36,002 nucleotides of DNA from Rickettsiales bacterium (lineage in GTDB: Bacteria > Pseudomonadota > Alphaproteobacteria > Micavibrionales > GCA-2720935), in contig PBIV01000022.1 in assembly GCA_002720935.1 (NCBI GenBank), positions 11,815-47,816 on the forward strand, read 5' to 3'. The position numbers and the translations under genes are program-made. Positions 1 through 9,388 of the stretch are shown here, in pieces; within the stretch, counting starts at the first letter, position 1; every line of letters starts with the position of its first letter. The notes beneath the pieces are model-generated. The model ran no database searches and was not told the DNA's origin. It saw only the letters and a list, made by a program, of their open reading frames with translations.

Positions 1-230
1 GAAATAGACCCCAGATGAAAAACAATATCAACAAAGTCAGAGCGCTTTTTTAAATAGGGAATAAAATCTTCAGGATCAACGATATCGCGAATTTCACGCT
101 TTGAGATATTTTTCCATTTGTCATCAGAGCCAAGGCGATCAACGATTGTAATGTCGTGATATCCTTTTGCTTCTAATGCTGCGATTAAGTTTGAGCCGAT
201 AAATCCAGCGCCGCCAGTTACAATAATCAT
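1..230 (-). CDS. NAD-dependent epimerase, HldD (ADP-glyceromanno-heptose 6-epimerase)-like, N-terminal part, truncated by window edge
   Basis: Minus-strand reading from the ATG at 230 gives MIIVTGGAGFIGSNLIAALEAKGYHDITIVDRLGSDDKWKNISKREIRDIVDPEDFIPYLKKRSDFVDIVFHLGSIS; GxxGxxG Rossmann motif and HldD-like N-terminus; not in ORF track because it is partial. Confidence 0.75.
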   Translation of the reverse strand, partial: MIIVTGGAGFIGSNLIAALEAKGYHDITIVDRLGSDDKWKNISKREIRDIVDPEDFIPYLKKRSDFVDIVFHLGSI

Positions 231-532
231 AATTTATAGAATCCTTATTTTTTTATAAAAACCTATCATGAAGCAAGTGCTTTGATTTTAAAAGGGTCTT
301 TTAGAGTCAAGTCAAAAGTTTTTATTTTTTATGCGATTTTATTTTGACTCTTAGCTCATTTTTTGTCATTAATCCGAGTCGCAAAACATTAAATTGTAAT
401 GTTTGTTATCTTTTAAGCCTTTTTATTAAAAAACACACCAAAGGTTCTGATTTAAAAATATTTTTTAAGTTGGTGTGCGTTGCTGACAAGATTTGCAGAC
501 GCTATTAGTTACGTTAGAAATGAAGGACCTGA

Positions 533-1048
533 ATGAAAATGAGAAACACCAAATCACAAAAAGCATTTTACGATTTTACAACAGCCTTGGAAGGGATTGA
601 AAAAGCCCTGTCTGTTGCTGGTTTTACGTGGGATCGATTAAGTGATGAAGAGATCAAGCTAACTTTGGCTGGTCGTTGGTGTGATTATAAGGTTTTCTTT
701 GAGTATTGCGATGATCTGGATGTTGTCCAGTTAACAATCTGGCCTGAAGGTGTTTTTGTTGGGGATAAAGATTTATCAGATATCGCAGAATTTCTTGCAC
801 GCATTAATCAACAGCTTTGGATTGGTTGTTTTTGTTGGGATGATGAGGCAGAAACAATTACCTTCCGTCAAACATTCTTAGCCAATGAAGCGCACAGCAT
901 TGAGGCTGAATCTTTGGTTGATGTATTAGAAGCTGCAAAACTTGCTTTTGATCGTTTTCAACCATTTTTCCAATTGCTTGTTACTGGCGATGTTGGTGTT
1001 CAGCAAAGCTTGAACGTTGCTTACATGGATACAATCGGCGAAGCGTAA
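533..1048 (+). CDS. YbjN domain-containing protein
   Basis: 171 aa; YbjN-type pattern (WxxLSDEEIKLTLAGRWCDYKVFFEY...), directly upstream of proC as in many alphaproteobacteria. Confidence 0.7.
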   Translation: MKMRNTKSQKAFYDFTTALEGIEKALSVAGFTWDRLSDEEIKLTLAGRWCDYKVFFEYCDDLDVVQLTIWPEGVFVGDKDLSDIAEFLARINQQLWIGCFCWDDEAETITFRQTFLANEAHSIEAESLVDVLEAAKLAFDRFQPFFQLLVTGDVGVQQSLNVAYMDTIGEA

Positions 1049-1128
1049 AATTCTTTAATCTTTAAATTTGTCATTCTATATAAAATCTTATAGGCTCTCC
1101 TTAATAAAAGCAATTAAGGAAGGCAAAA

Positions 1129-1938
1129 ATGGTATCATCAAAAAAACTTCTACTTGTTGGGTGTGGAAAAATGGGCGCGGCTCTTTTAACGGGCTGGCTT
1201 AAAAATGATTTTTTTAGTGAAATCACAATTATAGATCCATTCTTTAATTCTAACTTGGAAGAAGAAAACGTCACAATTCTGGACAGTGTTGATAAATATC
1301 AAAGCACTCCAGATGTCATTGTTTTTGCGATTAAACCACAAATCTTTAGTGTGGCTTTGCCTGATTATTCTCAATTTGAAAATGCTTTGTTTATTTCTAT
1401 CGCAGCGGGGCAATCTGTTGACAAGATTGGTTCTTTGATCGGAGAGGATAAACGTATAATTCGTGTTATGCCCAATACGCCAGCTTCAATTGGTCATGGT
1501 ATGAGTGTGCTTTATGCGAATAAATTTGCGAGCAATGAAGATAAAGAACTGTCACAAAACCTGATGGAAGTTTGCGGGCAAACGCTCTGGATTGATAAAG
1601 AAGATGATATGCACGCAGTAACTGCGCTTTCGGGTAGTGGGCCTGCTTATGTGTTTCATATGATTGAGGCACTAGCAGAAGCGGGCAGAGAGTTGGGTCT
1701 GGCTTCCGATGTCGCAATGACATTAGCACGCCAAACGGTAGAAGGCTCAGCGATGTTAAGTGCAGCTGATAAACAAACAGCCGTCTCTGTTTTAAGGGAA
1801 AATGTGACAAGTCCGCAAGGGACAACTTGGGCAGGCTTAACAGTTCTAATGAATGATCATGAAGGTTTGCCCAAATTAATGAAGAAAACGTTAGAGGCTG
1901 CAAAAAGCCGTTCTATTGTTCTTGATAGCTTGGATTAA
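1129..1938 (+). CDS. proC: Pyrroline-5-carboxylate reductase
   Basis: GCGKMGAALLTGW N-terminus, VMPNTPASIGHGMSVL, ALSGSGPAYVFHMIEALAEAG and TSPQGTT motifs. Confidence 0.95.
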   Translation: MVSSKKLLLVGCGKMGAALLTGWLKNDFFSEITIIDPFFNSNLEEENVTILDSVDKYQSTPDVIVFAIKPQIFSVALPDYSQFENALFISIAAGQSVDKIGSLIGEDKRIIRVMPNTPASIGHGMSVLYANKFASNEDKELSQNLMEVCGQTLWIDKEDDMHAVTALSGSGPAYVFHMIEALAEAGRELGLASDVAMTLARQTVEGSAMLSAADKQTAVSVLRENVTSPQGTTWAGLTVLMNDHEGLPKLMKKTLEAAKSRSIVLDSLD

Positions 1939-2013
1939 AATCGCTTTATTTTGTTGTTTTTTTGAGCTAGGATTTCTTTATCAAAATTGTGGGGAGTCTC
2001 TCACTCTATCTAA

Positions 2014-2042
2014 ATGCTTTGTTCAAAGCATGATTTAAATCA
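2014..2042. promoter_or_regulatory. Two adjacent palindromes upstream of prpD (candidate operator)
   Basis: ATGCTTTG-tt-CAAAGCAT (2014-2031) and TGATTTAAATCA (2031-2042), just before the ribosome-binding site of the ATG at 2056. Confidence 0.4.
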
Positions 2043-2055
2043 AAAGGAATTAGCA

Positions 2056-3564
2056 ATGAAATTACACACTCTGAAAGTCCACCCAGAAAAAGACCGTCTT
2101 AAAAAAGAAGATCAACTCGCTTGGAAAATGGCAGAGATTGCAGCTGATAATGTTGCTTTGGATGATGATGTAGTAGATATGATTATTAACCGTATCATTG
2201 ATAATGCGTCTGTTGCGATGGCATCTGTGAATAGATCATCAGTGATTTGTGCAAGGGCACAAGCAAGACAACATGAAAAGAAAAATGGCGCTACTGTTTT
2301 TGGTTTATCAAAAGAGTATCGTTTTTCACCAGAATGGGCGGCATGGGCAAATGGAACAGCTGTGCGTGAGCTTGATTGGCATGATACATTTTTGGCCGCT
2401 GACTATTCACACCCAGCAGATAATATTCCACCACTTTTAGCAGTCGCGCAAACATTGGGATGTTCAGGAAGCGATCTTCTTCGTGGATTAGCGACAGCCT
2501 ATGAGTTTCACATTGCTCTTGTTAAAGGGATTTGTTTACACAAACATAAAATTGACCATATTGCGCATTTGGCACCTGCGGCAGCCGCAGGAATTGGAAC
2601 GATGTTGAATTTAGATAAGGACACGATTTATCAAGCAATTCAGCAGGCGTTACATGTATCGTGTTCTACAAGGCAATCACGTAAAGGCGAGATTTCAACA
2701 TGGAAAGCATTTGCGCCAGCCCATGCTGGTAAATTAGCAATTGAAGCCGTTGACCGTGCAATGCGAGGTGAGGGTGCACCAAGTCCAATTTATGAAGGCG
2801 AGGATAGTGTCGTTGCATGGATGCTTGATGGCCCAGATGCTGAATATAAAATTCCACTTCCAGAGCTCGGGCAGAGCAAGCGCCAGATCATGGATTCATA
2901 CACAAAAGAACATTCTGCGGAGTACCAATCACAAGCCTTAATTGACTTGGCATTCGAGCTTCGTGAAAAGATCGATAATTTTGATGATATTGAGGACATC
3001 TTGATTGAAACAAGTCATCACACTCATTACGTGATCGGAACAGGCGCTAATGATCCACAAAAAATGGATCCTAAGGCCAGCCGTGAAACTTTAGATCACT
3101 CAATCATGTATATATTTACTGTCGCCTTGGAAGATGGCAAATGGCATCATGTTGACTCATACACACCTGAGCGTGCTGGACGTGATAAAACGGTTAAGAT
3201 TTGGCACAAAGTTCGCACCATTGAAGATCCAAAATGGACAGAGCGTTATCACTCAAGTGATCCAAATGTAAAAGCGTTTGGTGGTAAGGTTATAATCACA
3301 ATGAAGGATGGCACTAAAATTGAAGGCGAGAAGGCTGTTGCTAATGCGCACACACTTGGCAAGACACCTTGGAAGCGTCCAAACTATGTGAATAAATTCA
3401 AAGTTGTCACGGAAGGCATTTTATCAGCTAAAGAACAAGATCGTTTCTTGAGCCTTGTTGATAATTTAAAGAATTTAAACGCAAGTGATCTACTGGATTT
3501 AAATCCTGTAATTGATGAAAAGGATTTAGTCGATAGCAGAAATGATAAGAAGGGGATCTTTTAA
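2056..3564 (+). CDS. prpD: 2-methylcitrate dehydratase (MmgE/PrpD family)
   Basis: PrpD motifs ([57 protein letters not shown]). ORF track starts at 2014, but ATG 2056 follows AAAGGAA and avoids a palindrome, so 2056 is preferred. Confidence 0.93.
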   Translation: MKLHTLKVHPEKDRLKKEDQLAWKMAEIAADNVALDDDVVDMIINRIIDNASVAMASVNRSSVICARAQARQHEKKNGATVFGLSKEYRFSPEWAAWANGTAVRELDWHDTFLAADYSHPADNIPPLLAVAQTLGCSGSDLLRGLATAYEFHIALVKGICLHKHKIDHIAHLAPAAAAGIGTMLNLDKDTIYQAIQQALHVSCSTRQSRKGEISTWKAFAPAHAGKLAIEAVDRAMRGEGAPSPIYEGEDSVVAWMLDGPDAEYKIPLPELGQSKRQIMDSYTKEHSAEYQSQALIDLAFELREKIDNFDDIEDILIETSHHTHYVIGTGANDPQKMDPKASRETLDHSIMYIFTVALEDGKWHHVDSYTPERAGRDKTVKIWHKVRTIEDPKWTERYHSSDPNVKAFGGKVIITMKDGTKIEGEKAVANAHTLGKTPWKRPNYVNKFKVVTEGILSAKEQDRFLSLVDNLKNLNASDLLDLNPVIDEKDLVDSRNDKKGIF

Positions 3565-3566
3565 GT

Positions 3567-4496
3567 TTGAGTGAATATTTTAAAAGAAAACCAATTTTTA
3601 GCAAAACAATCAGCTCGGAAGATGTTCGGGCTGGTTTTGCTAAACTATTAGCGGATAAAAAAGGGGTTGCCCTTATTGGCGTTACACAAGCCATAGAGGC
3701 AATTATTATTGAGCGCCAAGCAAAGATTCGACAAATCCCTGTTGCTTTATATTTATCTGGCGCAGGGCTTTCAACATCTCTTGGTATTCCCGATATCGGT
3801 GTGATGGATTTAGAAGATGTTGTTTATGCTGTAAAAACCATTTCAAGAGTTACCAATCTGCCACTGCTTGTTGATATTGATACGGGCTATGAGGATATTG
3901 AACATACGATCAAAGAGATTGAGGCTGCGGGTGCAGCTGGCGTTCATGTTGAAGACCAGCTCTTTCCTAAACGTTGCGGGCATTTAGATGGCAAAGAGCT
4001 CGTTTCTAAAAAAGAGATGATTGCGAAAATAAAAAAGGCGGTCGATGCAAAAACAGATAAAAACTTTATCATCATGGCGCGCAGTGATGCAAAGGCCGTT
4101 GAGGGGTTTGATGCAATGATTGATCGTCTTGATGCTTATATTGAATCAGGTGCAGATGCAATTTTCCCAGAGGCAATGACAGGGGTTGAAGATTTTACCC
4201 GTGTTGCAGAGACGTTTAATGTTCCCATGTTAGCCAATTTAACGGAAAATGGAAAAACACCGCTTGGCTTAGAAGATATTTTAAAGCGGTTGGGCTATTC
4301 ACTTCTTTTATATCCTGTAACTTACATGCGCGCGCACATGAAATCATTGGGGCATGCAACAGATATCCTCTTAAATGAAGGTAATAAGAACTTAGCCAAA
4401 ATGGTCATGGCCAGACAAGATGCTATGCAGCTTTTAAATTATGATCAATATGTTTCTCAAGATGAAAAACTTGGAAATCATGGTTACGAAGCATAA
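3567..4496 (+). CDS. prpB: Methylisocitrate lyase
   Basis: ICL/PEPM superfamily: LVDIDTGYED, HVEDQLFPKRCGHLDGKELV, IMARSDA; 2 nt downstream of prpD; TTG start. Confidence 0.93.
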   Translation: MSEYFKRKPIFSKTISSEDVRAGFAKLLADKKGVALIGVTQAIEAIIIERQAKIRQIPVALYLSGAGLSTSLGIPDIGVMDLEDVVYAVKTISRVTNLPLLVDIDTGYEDIEHTIKEIEAAGAAGVHVEDQLFPKRCGHLDGKELVSKKEMIAKIKKAVDAKTDKNFIIMARSDAKAVEGFDAMIDRLDAYIESGADAIFPEAMTGVEDFTRVAETFNVPMLANLTENGKTPLGLEDILKRLGYSLLLYPVTYMRAHMKSLGHATDILLNEGNKNLAKMVMARQDAMQLLNYDQYVSQDEKLGNHGYEA

Positions 4497-4544
4497 ATAA
4501 ATATTAGCAGTATTTAAAACTTATAAAAAATAGGGAGTTATCCA

Positions 4545-5654
4545 ATGGTAGAAGTAAGAAAAGGCCTTGAGGGCGTGATTGTTGATGAGACTTCGATTTC
4601 AAAAATTGATAAGGAAAAAAATATCCTTTTATATCGTGGTTACCCAGTTCAAGAATTGGCGATGAAGCGTTCTTTTGAGCATGTTGCTTATATGCTTTGG
4701 TATCAAGAATTGCCAACTGATCGTGAATTGATCGTTTTCCATGATAAAGAACGCCATCAAAGAACAATCTCTCCAAAAATTAAAGAGCTTATCGCTTCAA
4801 CACCAGTTGATGCACACCCAATGTCTGTTTTAAGAACGGCCGTTAGTTACTTAGGGATGGAAGAGCCATCAGCAGGACGTTTATCAAGCAATATTGCAAT
4901 TCAAAAATCAATAACACTTTATTCAAAATTACCAACGATTGTTGCTGCTATTGCAAGACATAGGCAAAGCAAACCCTTTATTGAGCCAAGAGACGATTTG
5001 GGCTTTAGTGAGAATTTCTTTTACATGGTTTTTGGTGAAGTGCCAGCCCCTGAAATTGTAAAAGCTTTTGATATTTCAATGACACTTTATGCAGAACACA
5101 CATTGAACGCATCAACATTCTCGGCCATTTTGACGGCTTCAACTTTGTCTGATTTCTATTCATGTATTGTGTCGGCGATTGGAACTTTAAAAGGCTCTCT
5201 GCATGGTGGTGCCAATGAGGAAGTCATGCATATGATGAAAGAGATAGACGATCCAGCAAAGGCAAAAGACTGGATGCTAGATAAGATCGCTAATAAAGAA
5301 AAAGTAATGGGCTTTGGCCACCGCGTTTATAAAAACGGAGATAGCCGTGTACCATGTATGACAGATGCTTATAAATTAGTATCTGAGGCTGTTGGCGATG
5401 ATAAATGGTTTAAAATGTCAGAAATCTTAGCTGAAACAATGATTTCTGAAAAAGGTATTCATCCAAATCTCGATTTTCCAGTAGGGCCAACCTATTATTT
5501 AATGGGTTTTGAAATCCCGATCTTTACACCAATCTTCGTGATGAGCCGAATTACAGGCTGGTCAGCGCATGTGATTGAGCAATGGGAAAATAACCGCATC
5601 ATTCGTCCATCATCGGCCTATGTCGGGCATGGCGAACGCCATATTGAGGATTAA
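4545..5654 (+). CDS. prpC: 2-methylcitrate synthase / citrate synthase family
   Basis: Citrate synthase signatures (GSLHGGANEEVM, GFGHRVYKNGDSR, NLDFPVGPTYYLMG); position after prpDB. Confidence 0.9.
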   Translation: MVEVRKGLEGVIVDETSISKIDKEKNILLYRGYPVQELAMKRSFEHVAYMLWYQELPTDRELIVFHDKERHQRTISPKIKELIASTPVDAHPMSVLRTAVSYLGMEEPSAGRLSSNIAIQKSITLYSKLPTIVAAIARHRQSKPFIEPRDDLGFSENFFYMVFGEVPAPEIVKAFDISMTLYAEHTLNASTFSAILTASTLSDFYSCIVSAIGTLKGSLHGGANEEVMHMMKEIDDPAKAKDWMLDKIANKEKVMGFGHRVYKNGDSRVPCMTDAYKLVSEAVGDDKWFKMSEILAETMISEKGIHPNLDFPVGPTYYLMGFEIPIFTPIFVMSRITGWSAHVIEQWENNRIIRPSSAYVGHGERHIED

Positions 5655-5656
5655 GA

Positions 5657-6544
5657 TTACTTTTTAGCAAGCTCTTTATTAAGCGCCTTAATCTCTTTGC
5701 GGAGTGTTTGGATTTCTTTTAAGACTTCCTCACGCTCAGACTGTGCTTGTTCTTCTAAATCTTCCATATATTCTTTATTTTGTGCGGCTTCAATAATGTG
5801 AAGTGAGTTCACAATAATACCTATAAATAGATTTAAAACGGCAAAACTGGTCAAGACGATAAAAGGAATAAAGAACATCCATGCATAGGGGTAAGTGACC
5901 ATGATTGGTCTTACAACTTCTGCGGCCCAGCCTTCGAGCGTCATCACTTGGAACAGGGTAAACATGCTATCACCGATAGTGCCAAACATTTCTGGAAAGG
6001 TGTCATTGAAGAGTTTTGTCGCCATCACAGATGAAACATAAAACACAAGTAATAATACTGTAATAATAGAACGCATACCAGGTAGGGCATTAAATAAGGC
6101 TTGGATAACTGCACGCATGGAGGGCACCACGGACAAAAGGCGCAAAACCCTCAAAATCCTTAAGGCACGTAGGATGCTGAATATTCCAGAGGTTGGGAGA
6201 AGTGACACAGCAACAATAATGAAGTCAAAATTATTCCATGGGTCTTTGAAAAAACGAACACGAAATGCAAATAGCTTTAAAAGAATCTCAACAACAAAAA
6301 TACCTAGAATCACTTGATCAATGAGACGTAATGTTGGACCAATTTTATCCATGATGGATTGAGAGGTCTCTAGCCCAAGCGTAATTGCATTGATAATAAT
6401 AAGAATGATGATAAAGCTTTGGAATTTTTTGTGGCAAACCAAATTAAAGATTTTTTCACGAACTCCACCAAGCTTAAACTCTGAAGTATCGCAATAATGT
6501 TCATCGTGAATGGCTTTAGCACTTTTATCAGAAAACTCAATCAT
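5657..6544 (-). CDS. Voltage-gated cation channel, BacNav/NaChBac-type single-domain ion transport protein
   Basis: Six-TM ion_trans pattern; S4 SILRALRILRVLRLLSVV with regularly spaced Arg; pore FTLFQVMTLEGWA; S6 VLNLFIGIIVNSL; C-terminal charged coiled coil. Confidence 0.9.
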   Translation of the reverse strand: MIEFSDKSAKAIHDEHYCDTSEFKLGGVREKIFNLVCHKKFQSFIIILIIINAITLGLETSQSIMDKIGPTLRLIDQVILGIFVVEILLKLFAFRVRFFKDPWNNFDFIIVAVSLLPTSGIFSILRALRILRVLRLLSVVPSMRAVIQALFNALPGMRSIITVLLLVFYVSSVMATKLFNDTFPEMFGTIGDSMFTLFQVMTLEGWAAEVVRPIMVTYPYAWMFFIPFIVLTSFAVLNLFIGIIVNSLHIIEAAQNKEYMEDLEEQAQSEREEVLKEIQTLRKEIKALNKELAKK

Positions 6545-6629
6545 GTGTTTACTGTGTATCTTTCTTTTGCTATCGGTTAACTCTCATAGTAATGTTTTAT
6601 ATTATAGCTTATATATTAAAAAAATGTAA

Positions 6630-7337
6630 TTGCAAATGGACACAACCAAACACCATATTTTAGTCACAGATGACGATGAACGCATTCGCACATTGTTGTT
6701 TAAGTACTTTCAAAAAAACGGCTTTATTGTATCGTTAGCGCATGATGCTTTTGAGGCTTGGGAGCTTATTGAGAAAATAGATTTTGATATCTGTATTTTT
6801 GATGTGATGATGCCAGAGCGCGAAGGCTTTAAAAATGGTTTTGATTTGGTCAAAAAATTAAGAGCAAAAGAATTTGAAACACCAATTTTAATGCTAACCG
6901 CAAAGGGCGAGAGTGAAGAGCGTATTGAAGGATTAGAATCAGGCGCAGATGATTATTTATCAAAACCATTTGAACCAAAAGAATTACTTTTACGTGTTCA
7001 GTCTATTTTAAAGCGCTCAAGCAAAGCTGTTCAAAACAAGCAAGAAATTAGTATTGGATCTTATGTGTTTGATAGTGAGCGAGGCCAGCTCCTTGATGGG
7101 AGTGATGTTGTTGATTTAACCAATGTTGAAACCACACTGCTAAATTTATTAACCAGTAAACCAACACATATTTTCTCGCGTGAAGAACTGGCTGGTGAAA
7201 CACACCAAGACCCAGATTCAAGAACAATTGATGTTCAAATTACTAGGTTAAGAAAAAAAATTGAACCTGATCCAAAAACACCACGTTATATTCAAACCGT
7301 GCGCGGTCAGGGATATGTATTTAGACCGGATTATTAA
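6630..7337 (+). CDS. OmpR-family response regulator
   Basis: Receiver domain (VTDDDERIR, FDVMMPEREGF, MLTAKGESEERIEGLESGADDYLSKPF) plus winged-helix C-terminus (DVQITRLRKKIEPDPKTPRYIQTVRGQGYVF). Confidence 0.95.
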   Translation: MQMDTTKHHILVTDDDERIRTLLFKYFQKNGFIVSLAHDAFEAWELIEKIDFDICIFDVMMPEREGFKNGFDLVKKLRAKEFETPILMLTAKGESEERIEGLESGADDYLSKPFEPKELLLRVQSILKRSSKAVQNKQEISIGSYVFDSERGQLLDGSDVVDLTNVETTLLNLLTSKPTHIFSREELAGETHQDPDSRTIDVQITRLRKKIEPDPKTPRYIQTVRGQGYVFRPDY

Positions 7338-7342
7338 AACTT

Positions 7343-8725
7343 ATGATTAAATTTCCTTCCATTAAAAGAGGCATGTTTTTATTGCGCAGGCGTTTTATAC
7401 CGCAATCATTATTTGCAAGATCATTATTGATCTTGATTGTGCCTGCTTTTTTAACACAAGCAATTGCGACCTTTATTTTCTTTGATCGTCACTGGGATAA
7501 TATGACGAAACGCTTGGCTGAAGCTGTGGCAGGTGAGATTTATATGATTGCTGAACATGTTGATGAGGTTGTTGCGGGCGGCGAAGAGGACAGTATTAAA
7601 TTTGTAAAAAATATTGCACGATCTTTGCGCCTTTACGTGAGTTATGAAACAGGTGTGACAGAATTACCAAAAGTACTTCCCGATGATAAATGGAATTCTT
7701 CTGTTATTCCAACAGTTAAGAAAGCTTTGGATGAACAGGTTAAGCGCCCTTATAATTTGGGCTATATTGAGGATAAAGAATGGGTTGAAATTCAAGTCCT
7801 TGTGAATGATGGTTTGTTAACCGTTCAAGTGCCTGAAAAGCGTTTGTTTTCTTCTACCGTGTATATTTTTTTAGGCTGGATGATTGGCTCTCAAATCTTA
7901 CTGATGGCGATTGCTATTATCTTTATGCGCAATCAGATTAAACCTATTCGTAAACTGGCTTGGGCAGCGGATCGTTTTGGGCGCGGGCTGGATGTTCCAA
8001 TTTTAAAGCCAAGCGGGGCAAGAGAAGTGCGCGCCGCCATGATTGCTTTTAAGGAAATGTATGAAAGATTGCTTAAACAAATTGAGCAAAGAACATTAAT
8101 GTTGGCTGGTGTCTCACATGATTTAAAAACACCGCTTACCCGTATTCGTTTAGAATTATCCATGATGGATGAGGGCGAGGAAGTCGAGGAAATCAAAAAA
8201 GATTTAAATGAAATGCAACGCATGATTGAGGGGTATTTATCTTTTGCCCAAGATCAAAGCTCTACAACCGCAGAACGTGTAAATATCTATGATATTATTG
8301 AAGATCTTGCTTCAAAATATAAGCGCATGGATAAGGCTTTAGAAAAGGCGATCCAAAAAGATTTATGGTTACCACTTCGTATTCAGCAATTTGAAAGGGC
8401 GCTTGATAACCTGATCTCTAATGGTTTTAAATATGGACAAAAAGTTTGGGTGCGTGCCTATAAGCTTGGCAATTTCTTTGAAATTACAGTTGAGGATGAT
8501 GGGCCAGGAATTCCACAAGAAAAGTTTGAGGAAGTTTTTAAACCATTTTATAGGCTTGATCAGTCCCGTAATTTAGATACTGGTGGTGTGGGGGTAGGGC
8601 TTTCAATTTCAAAGGATATCGTTCATCAACATGGCGGTGAAATCTTCCTTGAAAACAGTCCCAAGGGCGGATTGCGCGTTGTGATTAGATTGCCAATCGG
8701 TGTGAGCTCACAAGAGGGTGTTTAG
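7343..8725 (+). CDS. EnvZ-like sensor histidine kinase
   Basis: N-terminal TM, HAMP, H-box AGVSHDLKTPLTRIRLELSMM, N-box NLISNGFKYG, G-boxes DDGPGIP and GVGVGLSISKDIV; 5 nt after the response regulator. Confidence 0.95.
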   Translation: MIKFPSIKRGMFLLRRRFIPQSLFARSLLILIVPAFLTQAIATFIFFDRHWDNMTKRLAEAVAGEIYMIAEHVDEVVAGGEEDSIKFVKNIARSLRLYVSYETGVTELPKVLPDDKWNSSVIPTVKKALDEQVKRPYNLGYIEDKEWVEIQVLVNDGLLTVQVPEKRLFSSTVYIFLGWMIGSQILLMAIAIIFMRNQIKPIRKLAWAADRFGRGLDVPILKPSGAREVRAAMIAFKEMYERLLKQIEQRTLMLAGVSHDLKTPLTRIRLELSMMDEGEEVEEIKKDLNEMQRMIEGYLSFAQDQSSTTAERVNIYDIIEDLASKYKRMDKALEKAIQKDLWLPLRIQQFERALDNLISNGFKYGQKVWVRAYKLGNFFEITVEDDGPGIPQEKFEEVFKPFYRLDQSRNLDTGGVGVGLSISKDIVHQHGGEIFLENSPKGGLRVVIRLPIGVSSQEGV

Positions 8726-9312
8726 CCAAATTTGAATAAGCTATTTGCGATTTGTTCTGCAAAAGTGAGATGCTTATCAAGGGCGGCCATAGTTTTTCCC
8801 TTATCAACTGATTCATCTTCAAACCAGTTTTTACAACTGCGTAAGTAAATGTATGTAAATCCGATGATTTTGATTTCTGAAGTTGGGCACGAAATGTCAA
8901 TATCTGCTAATTGTAAGATCGAGCGCACCATATCTCTAAAATGAGGGATGCTCTTTAATACTAAAATTGGGTTCATCGGTAAGGTTTTAAAGATTTCATG
9001 CAAACCTGTTTTATAAGGTTCCATTAAATCAAAGCGCTCCATCATCAGCTCAAACAATTTTTCTTTTGTAGTCTCTGAACCGTCAAACAATTCTGGTGCA
9101 ATTTGTATGAGTTGGTCTGTAATATGTTCTTCGAATAAAACCATCACATCTTCTTTTGAAGACAGGCTAAAGGGAATATCTTTTGCAGAAATGCCCATGT
9201 CTTTTAAAATAAGATCAGGCGAAAGGCTTTGATAGCCTTTGGTTTCAATAACCTCAAACGCTTTATTTAGAAACGCGTCTTTATCAAATGCTTGTTTTTT
9301 AGATTTTGCCAT
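8722..9312 (-). CDS. TetR/AcrR-like transcriptional regulator
   Basis: 196 aa; N-terminal HTH-like segment, C-terminus (RFDLMEPYKTGLHEIFKTL...KTMAALDKHLTFAEQI) resembling an alphaproteobacterial TetR/COQ9-like family. Confidence 0.65.
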   Translation of the reverse strand: MAKSKKQAFDKDAFLNKAFEVIETKGYQSLSPDLILKDMGISAKDIPFSLSSKEDVMVLFEEHITDQLIQIAPELFDGSETTKEKLFELMMERFDLMEPYKTGLHEIFKTLPMNPILVLKSIPHFRDMVRSILQLADIDISCPTSEIKIIGFTYIYLRSCKNWFEDESVDKGKTMAALDKHLTFAEQIANSLFKFG

Positions 9313-9388
9313 TCTTTAACCTTTAATTCTTTAACGAATATAGTATCTTTATAACATAAAAAAGTCACAGACTCATAAAGGAAATATC

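Noticed and set aside
434-477. CACACCA...TGGTGTG hairpin before ybjN
   Set aside because: 7-bp arms with a 30-nt loop; weak and without a T-run, so not called a terminator.
1186-1903. Minus-strand ORFs antisense to proC
   Set aside because: Overlap a clear proC gene; translations look like reverse-strand noise.
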